Below are positions 36,056 to 44,737 of a stretch of DNA of 64,000 bases, piece by piece. Below the pieces are notes generated by a model. The model worked only from the letters and a program-made list of their open reading frames with translations, was not told the origin of the DNA and did not search any database. This DNA comes from Nesterenkonia aurantiaca (GTDB lineage: Bacteria > Actinomycetota > Actinomycetes > Actinomycetales > Micrococcaceae), in the NCBI RefSeq assembly GCF_004364585.1, contig NZ_SOAN01000006.1, forward strand, positions 62,001 through 126,000, given 5' to 3'. The stretch's first letter is position 1, and each line of letters begins with the position of its first letter. Made by a program: the position numbers and the translations under genes.

Positions 36056-36763
36056 TCACTCCCCGGCGCGCACCAGCCCGCATTCATAGGCGTAGACCAC
36101 CATCTGGGTCCGGTCCCGCAGTGCCAGCTTGGTCAGGATCCGTGACACGTGGGTCTTCACGGTCTGCTCGGCCAGGAACAGGTCGGCAGCGATCTCCGCG
36201 TTCGATCGTCCTCGGGCGACGGCGGTCATCACCTCCTGCTCCCGCTCGGTGAGTTCCCCCAGCAGCCGCGACGGCACCGGGGTCGCCGTCGGACGGGCCG
36301 CGTAGTCGGCGATCAGGGTGCGGGTGATCTTCGGCGAGAGCAGCGCGTCACCCTCGGCCACGACCCGGACCGCCTGGACCAGCTCCTCGGGGGTGGCGTC
36401 CTTGAGCAGGAAGCCGCTGGCCCCGGCGCGCAGCGCGTCGAAGACGTACTCGTCGGCGTCGAAGGTGGTCAGCATCAGGATCCGCGGCGGAGTCCCGTCC
36501 ATGCCGAGGATCTGCCGGGTGGCCTCCAGACCGTTGACCTTGGGCATCCGGATGTCCATCAGCACGACGTCGGGGGTGGTGCTGCGCACCACCTCCTCGA
36601 TGCCCTCTCCATCGGCGGCGGTGCCGGTCACCGTGATGTCCACCTGGGCGTCGAGCAGGGCGGCGAAGCCGGCGCGGATCATCGACTGGTCATCGACGAT
36701 GAGCACCCGGATCGAGGCAGGGGCGAGCGGGGCCGAGGGGTCGGCGGAGTCGGCGGCGGGCAT
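36056..36763 (-). CDS. NarL/LuxR-family response regulator
   Basis: A 235-residue regulator. The receiver domain at residues 18-135 has the acidic pair DD (24-25), phospho-acceptor Asp70 in DVVLMDIRMP, and Lys in GFLLKDATPEEL. The DNA-binding helix-turn-helix at about 165-228 reads LTEREQEVMTAVARGRSNAEIA. It is divergent from the histidine kinase, with 83 bases between. TAGCGT six bases before the ATG indicates a leaderless transcript. A CTACCC-CGGTAC sequence overlaps this -10 box and resembles the palindrome before the desaturase gene. Confidence 0.93.
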   Translation of the reverse strand: MPAADSADPSAPLAPASIRVLIVDDQSMIRAGFAALLDAQVDITVTGTAADGEGIEEVVRSTTPDVVLMDIRMPKVNGLEATRQILGMDGTPPRILMLTTFDADEYVFDALRAGASGFLLKDATPEELVQAVRVVAEGDALLSPKITRTLIADYAARPTATPVPSRLLGELTEREQEVMTAVARGRSNAEIAADLFLAEQTVKTHVSRILTKLALRDRTQMVVYAYECGLVRAGE

Positions 36764-36772
36764 GGTTCAACG

Positions 36773-36784
36773 CTACCCCGGTAC
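36773..36784. promoter_or_regulatory. Candidate response-regulator site at the regulator's own promoter
   Basis: CTACCCCGGTAC matches the centre of the 22-bp palindrome at 38782-38803 (CTACCCGGGTAG) at 10 of 12 positions and overlaps the -10 box of the response regulator gene. It may allow autoregulation; this is inference. Confidence 0.4.
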
Positions 36785-36846
36785 CGCGCTCGCCGATGCC
36801 TATGGTGTGATGAGGTCACCATGCCCTTCAGCCCAGGATCCTCCAC

Positions 36847-38772
36847 GTGCACAGCCCTGCCCCTGAATCCCTGACCCGACGGCTCGTGCGCGACAGCGCC
36901 TACGTGCTCCCAGGGCTGCCGATCGCGCTCTTCGGGGCCAGCCTGCTGCTGAGCCTGCTGGCGGTCTCCATCGCGACCGCGCCGCTGTGGGTGGGGGCCC
37001 TGGTGCTGCCGCTGACCCTGGTCACCGCCTCGGAGTTCGCGGAGCTCTCCCGGCGTCGGCTGCGAATCTGGGGCGCGCTGCTCGATCCGGTCGGCTACCG
37101 TCCCCGGGACCCAGGTCTGGCCGGTCGGCTCCGACCGGTGGCGGACCCGCGCCGCTGGCTGGACCTGATCTTTGAGATGATCCTCGCGCTGCCGGTGCGG
37201 CTGGTGACCTTCGTGGTGGCGGCCCTGTGGATCCTGATGGGCCCGGTCGGTCTCACCTACTTCTTCTGGTCTCGATTCATCCCCGGTGAACGTGGCCTGA
37301 TCCGCCTCCTGGAGCTCATCGCGCCGGCGCTGGTGCCGGCCAGCGGATTCTGGCAGTACGTGCTGGACTCCGGGGTGTTCTTCCTCCTCGGCGTGGTCTT
37401 CCTGGTCACCCTGCCTGCCGTGATGCGCGGTCTGGCCGCGCTGGACGCGCTGCTGGCCACGAGCCTGCTCGGCGCCGGCGGCCGGGGTCGGCTGATCCCG
37501 CTGGAGCACCCGCAGGCGCATCCGCTGGAGCGCACGCTCTCTCGGGTCGCCGGCGGACGACCGGGGGGCCAGGTCGAGGACTCCTCGGCCACCTTCAGCT
37601 CCGCCGCCTGGTCCTGGATCGGGATCTGCTTCGCCGCGGTGGTGCTCTTCGCGGTGGCCTGGCCGCTGACCACCACGGTCTATGGGATCCACCCGGCCCT
37701 GGGCCTGGTGCTGACCCTCGCGCACTGCCTGAGCCTTGTGCTCACGCTGAAGTTCCCCTGGGCCGGCATCGGCGCCTCGGTGCTGGTCTCAGCCGGGCTG
37801 ATGGGCGCCACCGCGGAGGCCGGGGTCGGGATCTGGCCCTGGCCGGTCACCGCCATGCTCATCCAGTGCGGGGTCATCCTGGTCGCGGCGCTGCGCGAGC
37901 CCTGGTACTGCGCGGCCAGCGGCTGGGCCGCCAGTGCGCTGCTCACCTTCGCGGCCATCGTCATGGCGGCTCCGCAGCTGCCCGACGGCGCGGTGAGCAC
38001 CGGCATCGTGTTCTCCTCGGTCGGGGTCGGCGTCGCAGTGCTCGGAAGCCTGACCCGGCAGTGGATCCGCGACGCCGACCGGCTCGAGGTCTCCGAACGC
38101 ACCAGCGCGCAGCAGAGCCGACGACGTCGGGAGCTGGAGGAGCGCAACCGGATCGCCCGCGAGCTCCACGACGTGGTCGCCCACTCGATGTCGGTGATCA
38201 GCGTGCAGGCCGCGACCGCCCGCTACCGGCTCAGCTCCATCACGCCCGAGGCGCAGCAGGAGTTCGAAGAGATCGCCCGATCCTCCCGCCAAGCACTGGG
38301 CGAGATGCGGATGCTGCTGGGCACGCTGCGCAGCGAGGAGGAGCCCCCCACCGGACCGACCCCGGGCCTCGCCGAGATCTACTCCCTGGTCGAAGCCACC
38401 CGCGCTTCGGGCACCCCGATCCGGGTCACCGGGCTTGACGTCGTCGAGGCGTCCTCCGCGGTCGGCCTCGCCGCCTACCGGATGGTCCAGGAGGGACTGA
38501 GCAACGCGCTGCGTCATGCGCCCTCCTCCACGATCGAGGTCAGCGCCGAGCTGCTCGGGGAACGGTCCGAGGCTTCGAGCTCAGCAGACACCGAGCACCT
38601 GCTGATCCAGGTGCGCAACACCGCTCCGCCGCACCCGGTCTCAGTGCCCGCCCCGGGCGCCGGGCTGGGACTGGAGGGCATCCGGGAGCGGGTCAGCGCG
38701 GTCGGGGGGACCGTGGAGACCGGAGAGACCCCGGACGGCGGGTACTTCATCCGGGCCTCCTTCCCGCTGTGA
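36847..38772 (+). CDS. Sensor histidine kinase, HisKA_3 type with large membrane sensor
   Basis: A 641-residue protein. Residues 1-215 form a first membrane region with about four segments, like the actinobacterial putative sensor domain. Residues about 255-410 form a second region of about five segments. The dimerisation and phosphotransfer helix carries His441 in IARELHDVVAHSMSVISVQ, and a HATPase_c domain follows (YRMVQEGLSNALRHA, GAGLGLEGIRERV). This is the NarX/DesK-type kinase class that pairs with NarL-family regulators. The GTG start at 36847 has GGAT-like sequence upstream. The desaturase gene follows after 86 bases. Confidence 0.9.
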   Translation: MHSPAPESLTRRLVRDSAYVLPGLPIALFGASLLLSLLAVSIATAPLWVGALVLPLTLVTASEFAELSRRRLRIWGALLDPVGYRPRDPGLAGRLRPVADPRRWLDLIFEMILALPVRLVTFVVAALWILMGPVGLTYFFWSRFIPGERGLIRLLELIAPALVPASGFWQYVLDSGVFFLLGVVFLVTLPAVMRGLAALDALLATSLLGAGGRGRLIPLEHPQAHPLERTLSRVAGGRPGGQVEDSSATFSSAAWSWIGICFAAVVLFAVAWPLTTTVYGIHPALGLVLTLAHCLSLVLTLKFPWAGIGASVLVSAGLMGATAEAGVGIWPWPVTAMLIQCGVILVAALREPWYCAASGWAASALLTFAAIVMAAPQLPDGAVSTGIVFSSVGVGVAVLGSLTRQWIRDADRLEVSERTSAQQSRRRRELEERNRIARELHDVVAHSMSVISVQAATARYRLSSITPEAQQEFEEIARSSRQALGEMRMLLGTLRSEEEPPTGPTPGLAEIYSLVEATRASGTPIRVTGLDVVEASSAVGLAAYRMVQEGLSNALRHAPSSTIEVSAELLGERSEASSSADTEHLLIQVRNTAPPHPVSVPAPGAGLGLEGIRERVSAVGGTVETGETPDGGYFIRASFPL

Positions 38773-38781
38773 ACCCCGCCC

Positions 38782-38803
38782 ACCCCCTACCCGGGTAGGG
38801 GGT
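38782..38803. promoter_or_regulatory. Perfect 22-bp palindrome upstream of the desaturase gene
   Basis: Two 11-base arms (ACCCCCTACCC and its exact reverse complement) meet without a spacer. It lies ten bases after the kinase stop and about 45 bases before the desaturase -10 box (TAACGT, 38847-38852). No T-run follows, so an operator fits better than a terminator. The likely ligand is the neighbouring response regulator. Confidence 0.6.
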
Positions 38804-38858
38804 CAGGTTGGCTCCGCCGGGTGACGCGGCGCAGATCTCAGCTCGATAACGTGGAACC

Positions 38859-39962
38859 ATGACAATCACTGAGACACGGTCGGAGGCCGCCCAGGGCCGC
38901 GCCGAGCGAGTGCGCCCAGCCGGTAACAAACAGGTCAACGAATTCTTCGAGCTCGCCCAGCGGGTCAAGGACGAGGGCCTGATGGACCGCGGCGCCTCCA
39001 GCTACGTGCTCCGGGTGATCGTGCTGACCCTGGCCTTCGCCGGCGCCTTCGTGGCGATGTTCACCCTCGGTGACAGCCTCTGGCAGCTCGGCCTCGCCGC
39101 GCTCTTCGGGATCCTGTTCACCCAGGTCGCCTTCCTCTCCCACGACGGCGCCCACCAGCAGGTGTTCCGCACCGGCAAGCGCAACGAGTGGTTCGGCCGG
39201 GTCACCGGCAACCTCATCGTGGGTCTGTCCTACGGCTGGTGGACCAAGAAGCACGGCAAGCACCACGCCAACCCCAACACCATCGGCAAGGACGGCGACA
39301 TCGCCCCCGGCGCCCTGGTCTTCGTCGCCGAGGACGCTGCGCAGCGCACCGGCTTCATGGGTTGGCTCGCCCGCCGGCAGGGCTGGATGTTCTTCCCGCT
39401 GCTGACCCTCTTCGCGATCGCACTGCACTACAACGCGCTCAAGACCATCTTCACCGCCAAGAAGCTCAAGCGCCGCAAGACCGAGCTGGCCATGCTGGCC
39501 GTGCGCCTGATCGGCTTCCCGGTGCTGATCTTCCTGGCCATGAGCCCCGGCCTGGCGCTGGGCTTCCTGGCCATCCAGCTGCTGGTCTTCGGCGTCTACA
39601 TGGGTGGCAGCTTCGCCCCGAACCACAAGGGCATGCCGATCATCCCCAAGGACTCCGACATGGACTTCCTGCGCCGCCAGGTGCTGACCTCACGCAACAT
39701 CAAGGGCGGCCGGGCCATGGACGTCGCCATGGGCGGACTGAACCTGCAGATCGAGCACCACCTCTTCCCGCGGATGCCCAGCCCCAACCTGCACAAGGTG
39801 AAGCCGATCGTCGAGGAGTTCTGCGCCGAGAAGGGCATCAGCTACACCGCCACCGGGCTGATCACGTCCTACGGCATGGTCGTGACCTACCTGAACCGTG
39901 TGGGTCTGGGCTACGCCGATCCGATGGACTGCCCGATCATGAACCAGTACCGCGCCCGCTGA
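38859..39962 (+). CDS. Membrane fatty acid desaturase
   Basis: A 367-residue protein with the three histidine boxes of acyl-lipid/acyl-CoA desaturases: HDGAH (from residue 95), HGKHH (from 132) and EHHLFP (His300-301). Hydrophobic segment pairs lie before the first box and between the second and third. It places double bonds in membrane acyl chains using O2 and a reduced ferredoxin or similar donor. TAACGT six bases before the ATG indicates a leaderless promoter. Its location behind a DesK-like kinase suggests control by membrane state. Confidence 0.92.
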   Translation: MTITETRSEAAQGRAERVRPAGNKQVNEFFELAQRVKDEGLMDRGASSYVLRVIVLTLAFAGAFVAMFTLGDSLWQLGLAALFGILFTQVAFLSHDGAHQQVFRTGKRNEWFGRVTGNLIVGLSYGWWTKKHGKHHANPNTIGKDGDIAPGALVFVAEDAAQRTGFMGWLARRQGWMFFPLLTLFAIALHYNALKTIFTAKKLKRRKTELAMLAVRLIGFPVLIFLAMSPGLALGFLAIQLLVFGVYMGGSFAPNHKGMPIIPKDSDMDFLRRQVLTSRNIKGGRAMDVAMGGLNLQIEHHLFPRMPSPNLHKVKPIVEEFCAEKGISYTATGLITSYGMVVTYLNRVGLGYADPMDCPIMNQYRAR

Positions 39963-39988
39963 CCCGCTCCGGGTCACGCCGAACCCGT

Positions 39989-40048
39989 GATCACGGGGCG
40001 CTGCGCCCCGCGATCTCCCGCCCGGTCCACTTCTTGTGGACCGGGCGG
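39989..40048 (+). terminator. Tandem hairpins after the desaturase gene
   Basis: A first hairpin (39989-40015) has 13-base arms with one mismatch. A second (40018-40048) has a perfect 13-bp stem and a TTCTT loop, followed by only two T bases. Together they probably stop transcription between two convergent genes. Confidence 0.75.
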
Positions 40049-40082
40049 TTCTGCGCGCGGGACGTGCGGGTCAGCGCGGAGG

Positions 40083-41000
40083 TCAGCGCGCGCGGGAGGT
40101 GCGGGTCAGGTGTCGGGTCTCGCTGGAGAACAGCGGGATCAGGACCGCGCTGAGCAGGAACGCCGGGGCGGAGGACAATGCGGCCCCCGCCATGAACAGC
40201 CACGGGCTGGGTGAGGCTGTGGCCTCTGCCAGGCCATGGCGCGCCACCGGTCCCAGCAGCGCGGCGAGCCCGATCGCCGTGCCGATCACTCCGAGCGTCA
40301 GGCAAAGGCCCGCCTGTCGGCCTCCCGGGATTCCAGGCTCGGCCGGCAGCGGCGCGAGCTGCGGGTCGCTGGCCTCCACGTGGTGCACCACGGCGCCGCC
40401 GAGCAGCGTCCAGGCCGCCACCACCAGATAGGCCGCCAACATGTCGCTGGGCAGGTGCCAGCCCTCGATGTAGATATAGCCGCCCCACCCGGCCGCCCAG
40501 ACTCCGGCCAGGACGCCCCAGAAGGCGCGGTCTCGGGGCCGGCAGATCAGGAACACCGCCGCTGCGGCACCTGCGGCCATGGTCGTATGACCGCTGGGCA
40601 GGGAGTTCATCGGCCATTCCTGGCTCAGACTCACCAGCGCAGGACGCGAGGACCAGACCAGCTTGATCAGCTGCGTAGTGATGTTGGACCCCAGCGCCAC
40701 CGCGGCCCCGCAGAGCAGGACCAGCCACCGCTGGTGGGATCCGCGCTGATGACCCAGCGCCAGGCATGCCAGCGCCGGGGGCAGCAGGATCCACACGGTG
40801 GCCCAGGTCCTGTGCGTATTCAGCTCAGGCAGTGGGTTCCAGGTGCCTGCGGCGGTGCGCTGCATCATCTGGTCCAGCAGCTGGCCCGGCCCGGTGCGGA
40901 CCGCGCCGAGGTAGAGCACCCCGAAGAGCACCACACACAGCAGAAACCCGGCCACCCACCGCTCGAGGTGGAAGGCCGGGTTTCTCTGGTGTTGGGGCAT
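40083..41000 (-). CDS. PAP2-type membrane phosphatase (copy 1)
   Basis: A 305-residue polytopic protein with the PAP2 signatures KLVWSSRPALV (motif 1, divergent), LPSGHTTMAAG (motif 2) and EGWHLPSDMLAAYLV (motif 3 with catalytic His). Such enzymes remove phosphate from lipid phosphates or undecaprenyl diphosphate at the outer membrane face. It is paralogous to the gene at 42640-43608. The ATG at 41000 is preferred because CAGAAT lies six bases upstream; 41018 is the alternative start. Confidence 0.86.
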   Translation of the reverse strand: MPQHQRNPAFHLERWVAGFLLCVVLFGVLYLGAVRTGPGQLLDQMMQRTAAGTWNPLPELNTHRTWATVWILLPPALACLALGHQRGSHQRWLVLLCGAAVALGSNITTQLIKLVWSSRPALVSLSQEWPMNSLPSGHTTMAAGAAAAVFLICRPRDRAFWGVLAGVWAAGWGGYIYIEGWHLPSDMLAAYLVVAAWTLLGGAVVHHVEASDPQLAPLPAEPGIPGGRQAGLCLTLGVIGTAIGLAALLGPVARHGLAEATASPSPWLFMAGAALSSAPAFLLSAVLIPLFSSETRHLTRTSRAR

Positions 41001-41209
41001 GCGGCCATTCTGCCGCACGGCTTCAGCGACGGGGAGCTTGGACTCCGGTTGTGTTTCGACAGCAACGACCTAGCCGGCATCATTTCAACCCGCGCGGAAT
41101 TCAGTCGTGAATGATTACTTTCGTGCCCAATTAGCTATGTGAGCGAGAATCAGCGAAATCTGAGGTGAACACCTTGATCCCTATGAACGAAGCGTGCTAC
41201 GAATTAGAT

Positions 41210-41515
41210 ATGAATAAAAAGTCTATATTAAAGAGAACAGTTGCTTCTATCGGCGTCATGGGTGTTGCAGCAGCGGGAGGTCTCCTCGGCGCCGCGCCCG
41301 CATCGGCGAGCGTGGCCCTGCCGGCATCTTCCGTAGGTTGCCAGTCAATCTCGAATCCGCCGATGAACTGTGAAGTGCGCGAAATCGACGAGCAGCAGGC
41401 ACGGAAGCAGCTGCAGTGCTACTCCGCCACAGGGATAGGCACGGTGTTCGGCGGCCCCAAGGCTGGCATCGCGGCTGGTCTGACCTGCGCCTCGGGTCAC
41501 CTCTTCAGCTACTGA
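41210..41515 (+). CDS. Small secreted Cys/Gly-rich peptide, unknown function
   Basis: A 101-residue precursor. Residues 1-33 are a clear Sec signal peptide (MNKKSILKRT, a hydrophobic Ala/Gly core, APASA cleavage site). The mature part is about 68 residues with four cysteines and ends in a Gly/Ala-rich amphipathic stretch (TGIGTVFGGPKAGIAAGL) before CASGHLFSY. The first 15 codons are AT-rich with rare ATA, TTA and AGA, unlike the neighbours. No known family is recognised; the C-terminus recalls pore-forming bacteriocins with GxxxG patterns, but no immunity or export gene is adjacent. The frame stays open upstream to a TTG or GTG near 41165-41174, so the start is uncertain. Confidence 0.6.
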   Translation: MNKKSILKRTVASIGVMGVAAAGGLLGAAPASASVALPASSVGCQSISNPPMNCEVREIDEQQARKQLQCYSATGIGTVFGGPKAGIAAGLTCASGHLFSY

Positions 41516-41807
41516 AAGAGTGACAACTTTGGCCCGGCCGAATTAGGAATCAGCCTCCGTGACTACGTCTCCAGGTAGTTGTCAATCTGAATACGGCCCG
41601 CATCGATTCTCTACCGCGTGGGGTACCTGAATTTGTCTGCGATGTCGACGGCAGATGGCGTCAGATCGTGACAGTCTAGAGTCGCCATTGCGATTCCGGA
41701 ATCCGCGGCGATTGACGCTGCCGGTCACGACGCCCCAAAGATCCTCCCAGGCTGTGTGCGGATGGTGAGGCAGAATGGGGGAAACTCCGGTTTCACAGAA
41801 GGTGATC

Positions 41808-42563
41808 ATGATGGACCACGCTCCCGAATCCGCGCACTTCCGCCGCCTGGAGGACCACGTCTTCCTCGCCGAACGGGGCGGCCCCCCGCCGCTCAACGTC
41901 GGGCTGATCCTGGGGGAGGACGCCGCCGTCCTCATCGACCCGGGACCGGCCGGGGGCGACCATACGGCTCTGCTGGCCGCGGTGCGTGAGCTCAGCTCCG
42001 CGGAACTGATCGTGGTCAACACCCACGGCCACCCCGACCACGTCGGGGCCAATGACTTTCTGCGCCGTCAGGGCGTGCATCGGATCCTCGCCCATGCAGA
42101 CGCCGGCGTGGAGACCGCGACCGATCTGGTCGCCGCCGAACCGGTGACGCTGCCCCTGGGCGGCGGCGTCGAGGTGGTCCTGGAGCACCTCGGTCGCGGC
42201 CACACCCAGGGCGACCTGGTGGTCGGGGTCCGTGCCGAGGGCTCCACCGGGGTCATGTTCTGCGGTGACCTGGTCCGGGAGGGTGATGACCCGGAGTTCC
42301 ACGACTCCTACCCCAAGGAATGGGTCCGCGCGCTCGGTCGGCTGTGGTCCATGGCCGGAAGCTACAGCCGCTTCGTCCCCGGCCACGGCCACGAGGTCGA
42401 CGCCGACTTCATCGCCTCGATGCGCCGGCGGATGCAGCAGGGCTACAACGTCTCCTCCCAGGCCATCCGGGAGTCGGTCAATGACGCCACCAAGGCGATC
42501 CCGATCGTGCCCTATGGCCCCGGGGAGTCCCGCGAGCTGATCACCCGGCTGCGCGGCCGCTGA
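41808..42563 (+). CDS. MBL-fold metallo-hydrolase
   Basis: A 251-residue protein with the metallo-beta-lactamase fold motif THGHPDHVGAN (HxHxDH), a later GRGHTQGD His, GVMFCGDLV with the bridging Asp, and FVPGHGHEVD. It probably hydrolyses a thioester or similar small molecule; the class is too broad to say more. AAGGTGATC directly upstream is a strong ribosome site, fixing the start at 41808 or 41811, and CAGAAT at 41771-41776 is a likely -10 box. Confidence 0.85.
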   Translation: MMDHAPESAHFRRLEDHVFLAERGGPPPLNVGLILGEDAAVLIDPGPAGGDHTALLAAVRELSSAELIVVNTHGHPDHVGANDFLRRQGVHRILAHADAGVETATDLVAAEPVTLPLGGGVEVVLEHLGRGHTQGDLVVGVRAEGSTGVMFCGDLVREGDDPEFHDSYPKEWVRALGRLWSMAGSYSRFVPGHGHEVDADFIASMRRRMQQGYNVSSQAIRESVNDATKAIPIVPYGPGESRELITRLRGR

Positions 42564-42639
42564 GCTGCGCGGGTGAGCCGCCGCAGCTGGGGGCGGCTCA
42601 GATGCAGCTGTGGGCGTCCCGGATGCGGGTCGGGACGAC

Positions 42640-43608
42640 TCAGACCCGGTAGAGCTCGCTGAACTCCGGCGGGATCGGGTAGCGCACCGTCTCACCCTTG
42701 GGGGAGGGGACCGGTGCGCCGCGCTGGCGCCGGCCGGTCTCGGCGCCGAAGAGGTTGATCCCTGCGGCGGCCATCAGGAAGCCCGGGCCGATGGAGAAGA
42801 ACAGCCCGGCGAACCAGTGCCAGAGGCTGGGCTCCTCTCCGGCCAGCGCGATCCCGCTCCAGCCGCCGGAGAAGAGGAAGCACAGGACCGCCACCACGGT
42901 CAGGGTCACCCCGAGGAACCAGGCGAGGCCGGCCAGCGGCGCGGTCTCAGGCTCGTAGTCCACCACCGCGGTGTTCCACTCGGGGCCGGTGCGCATGACC
43001 AGCCAGCCGCCGATCAGGGCCCAGACCGCCACCACCAGGTAGGCCGCGATCACGTCGGCCGGGCGGTGCCAGGTCTCGGTGAAGGTATAGGCCCCGACCA
43101 GTCCGGCGTAGAAGGCGGCCAGCACGGCGACGAAGGGACGCTGCCGCGGGGAGCTGACCAGGAAGACCGCCACGGCCATCGAGGCCGCCAGGGTGGTGTG
43201 TCCGGAGGGCAGCGAGTTCCCGGTCCAGTAGGGGACGCCGTTGTCGAGGTCGGGGCGCTCGAGCCAGAGCGTCTTGAGCACCTGGGTGGAGAGGTTCGCT
43301 CCCACCACGGTGCCTGCCGCGATCAGCGCGGCCAGGAAGCGCTGCCGGGCCAGCACGATCACCAGGAAGATCACCGCGGGCAGCGCGATGATCACCGGAC
43401 TCAGCCACCAGAGGTCGAAGCCCCGTTCGGAGAGCGAGGTCACCCGCTCCGCCGCGGCGTCGAGCATCGCGTACTCCACCCACTGCCCGGAGTTGGAGCG
43501 GACGAAGTATTCATAGACCGCGATGAAGACCGCGCAGCAGAGCAGGATTCCGATGATCCACAGGCCTGTGCGCCGGGCCGGGGGACGAAGTGCGCGGGCA
43601 GCTGACAT
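42640..43608 (-). CDS. PAP2-type membrane phosphatase (copy 2)
   Basis: A 322-residue polytopic protein with KTLWLERPDLD (motif 1), NSLPSGHTTLAAS (motif 2) and ETWHRPADVIAAYLV (motif 3). It is clearly paralogous to the copy at 40083-41000: the middle region aligns residue by residue (SLPSGHTT, WHxPxDxxAAYLVVA). Both run on the minus strand and flank the peptide and MBL genes. GATACT seven bases before the ATG at 43608 sets the start; upstream in-frame ATGs exist. Confidence 0.88.
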   Translation of the reverse strand: MSAARALRPPARRTGLWIIGILLCCAVFIAVYEYFVRSNSGQWVEYAMLDAAAERVTSLSERGFDLWWLSPVIIALPAVIFLVIVLARQRFLAALIAAGTVVGANLSTQVLKTLWLERPDLDNGVPYWTGNSLPSGHTTLAASMAVAVFLVSSPRQRPFVAVLAAFYAGLVGAYTFTETWHRPADVIAAYLVVAVWALIGGWLVMRTGPEWNTAVVDYEPETAPLAGLAWFLGVTLTVVAVLCFLFSGGWSGIALAGEEPSLWHWFAGLFFSIGPGFLMAAAGINLFGAETGRRQRGAPVPSPKGETVRYPIPPEFSELYRV

Positions 43609-43651
43609 GTGCATCAGTATCGCAGGTTCACCCCTGCCTAGACTGAACGTC

Positions 43652-44737
43652 ATGGACGATCACCCCGCGGGCCGCGCAGGCCGCAACCTCAGCTGGCAGC
43701 TCCCCGAGGTGGAGGAGATCCTGGTTCAGGCGCACGTGGTCTCGCTGCCGCTGCGGACCCGCTTCCGCGGACAGACCCGGCGGGAGGCGATGCTGTTCCG
43801 CGGGCCTCTCGGCTGGGGAGAGTTCTCGCCGTTCCCGGAGTACCAGGCGGGCGAGTCCGCACAGTGGCTGCGCGCCGGGATCGAGGCCGGCTGGCAGGGT
43901 TGGGGCGAGCCGCTGCGCCGGCACATCCCGATCAACGCCACCATGCCGGCGGTGCCCCCCGAGCAGGTGGAATCCGTGCTGACCCGTTTCGGCGCCGTGG
44001 ACTCCATCCCCGCGGTCAAGATCAAGGTGGCCGAGCCCGGGCAGACCCTTGAGGACGACGTCGCCCGGTTCCGCGAAGTCCGCAGGCTGGTTCCTCATGC
44101 CGGGCTGCGCGCCGACGCCAACGGCGGCTGGAGCCTCGCCGAAGCGGTGCCTGCGCTGGAGCGCCTGGCCGAGGTCGCCGGCGGGAACTTCGAGTACGCC
44201 GAACAGCCGGTCGCCGGGGTCGAGCCGCTGGCGCAGCTCCGGGAGGCGCTCGCCGACGCCGGCGTCAGCTCCTCGGGGTCGCCGCTGCGGATCGCCGCAG
44301 ATGAGGCGGTGCGTAAGGCCGAGGATCCGCTCCGGGTGGCCAGGCTCGGCGCAGCAGACCTGATCGTGGTCAAGGTCCCCCCGCTCGGCGGGGTGGAGCG
44401 TGCGCTGCAGATCGTGGAGCAGGCAGGCCTCGATGCGGTGGTCTCCTCGGCGCTGGACACCTCGGTGGGCCTGGCCGCCGGGCTCGCGCTGGCCGCACGG
44501 CTGCCGCACCTGCCCTACGCCTGCGGACTCGGCACCGCCGCATTATTCGAACACGACGTGCTGGAGGATCCGTTGATCCCGTCCGCCGGGCTGTTGGCGG
44601 TCCCCGGTGCGGTGGAGCCCTCGCCGGAGATGCTGCGGCGGCACCGGGTCAGTCCCGAGCGTGAGCAGTGGTGGATCGCCCGACTGCGCGCCGCCCACCA
44701 GGTGCTCGCCGCAGAGCTTCTAGGATTGAGGGCATGA
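43652..44737 (+). CDS. menC: o-Succinylbenzoate synthase
   Basis: A 361-residue enolase-superfamily enzyme. It shows the catalytic Lys segment VKIKVAEPG, metal-binding Asp in RADANGGWS, Glu in EYAEQPV, Asp in IAADEAVR, and the second Lys in IVVKVPPLGG. It dehydrates SHCHC to o-succinylbenzoate. TAGACT at 43639-43644 lies seven bases before the ATG, so the transcript should be leaderless. Its stop overlaps the menD start by four bases. Confidence 0.94.
   Translation: MDDHPAGRAGRNLSWQLPEVEEILVQAHVVSLPLRTRFRGQTRREAMLFRGPLGWGEFSPFPEYQAGESAQWLRAGIEAGWQGWGEPLRRHIPINATMPAVPPEQVESVLTRFGAVDSIPAVKIKVAEPGQTLEDDVARFREVRRLVPHAGLRADANGGWSLAEAVPALERLAEVAGGNFEYAEQPVAGVEPLAQLREALADAGVSSSGSPLRIAADEAVRKAEDPLRVARLGAADLIVVKVPPLGGVERALQIVEQAGLDAVVSSALDTSVGLAAGLALAARLPHLPYACGLGTAALFEHDVLEDPLIPSAGLLAVPGAVEPSPEMLRRHRVSPEREQWWIARLRAAHQVLAAELLGLRA

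Noticed and set aside
41521-41584. Inverted repeat TGACAACT ... AGTTGTCA downstream of the secreted peptide gene
   Set aside because: Only 8-base arms with a 48-base spacer; expected by chance at this scale and no transposase or target-site duplication is seen.
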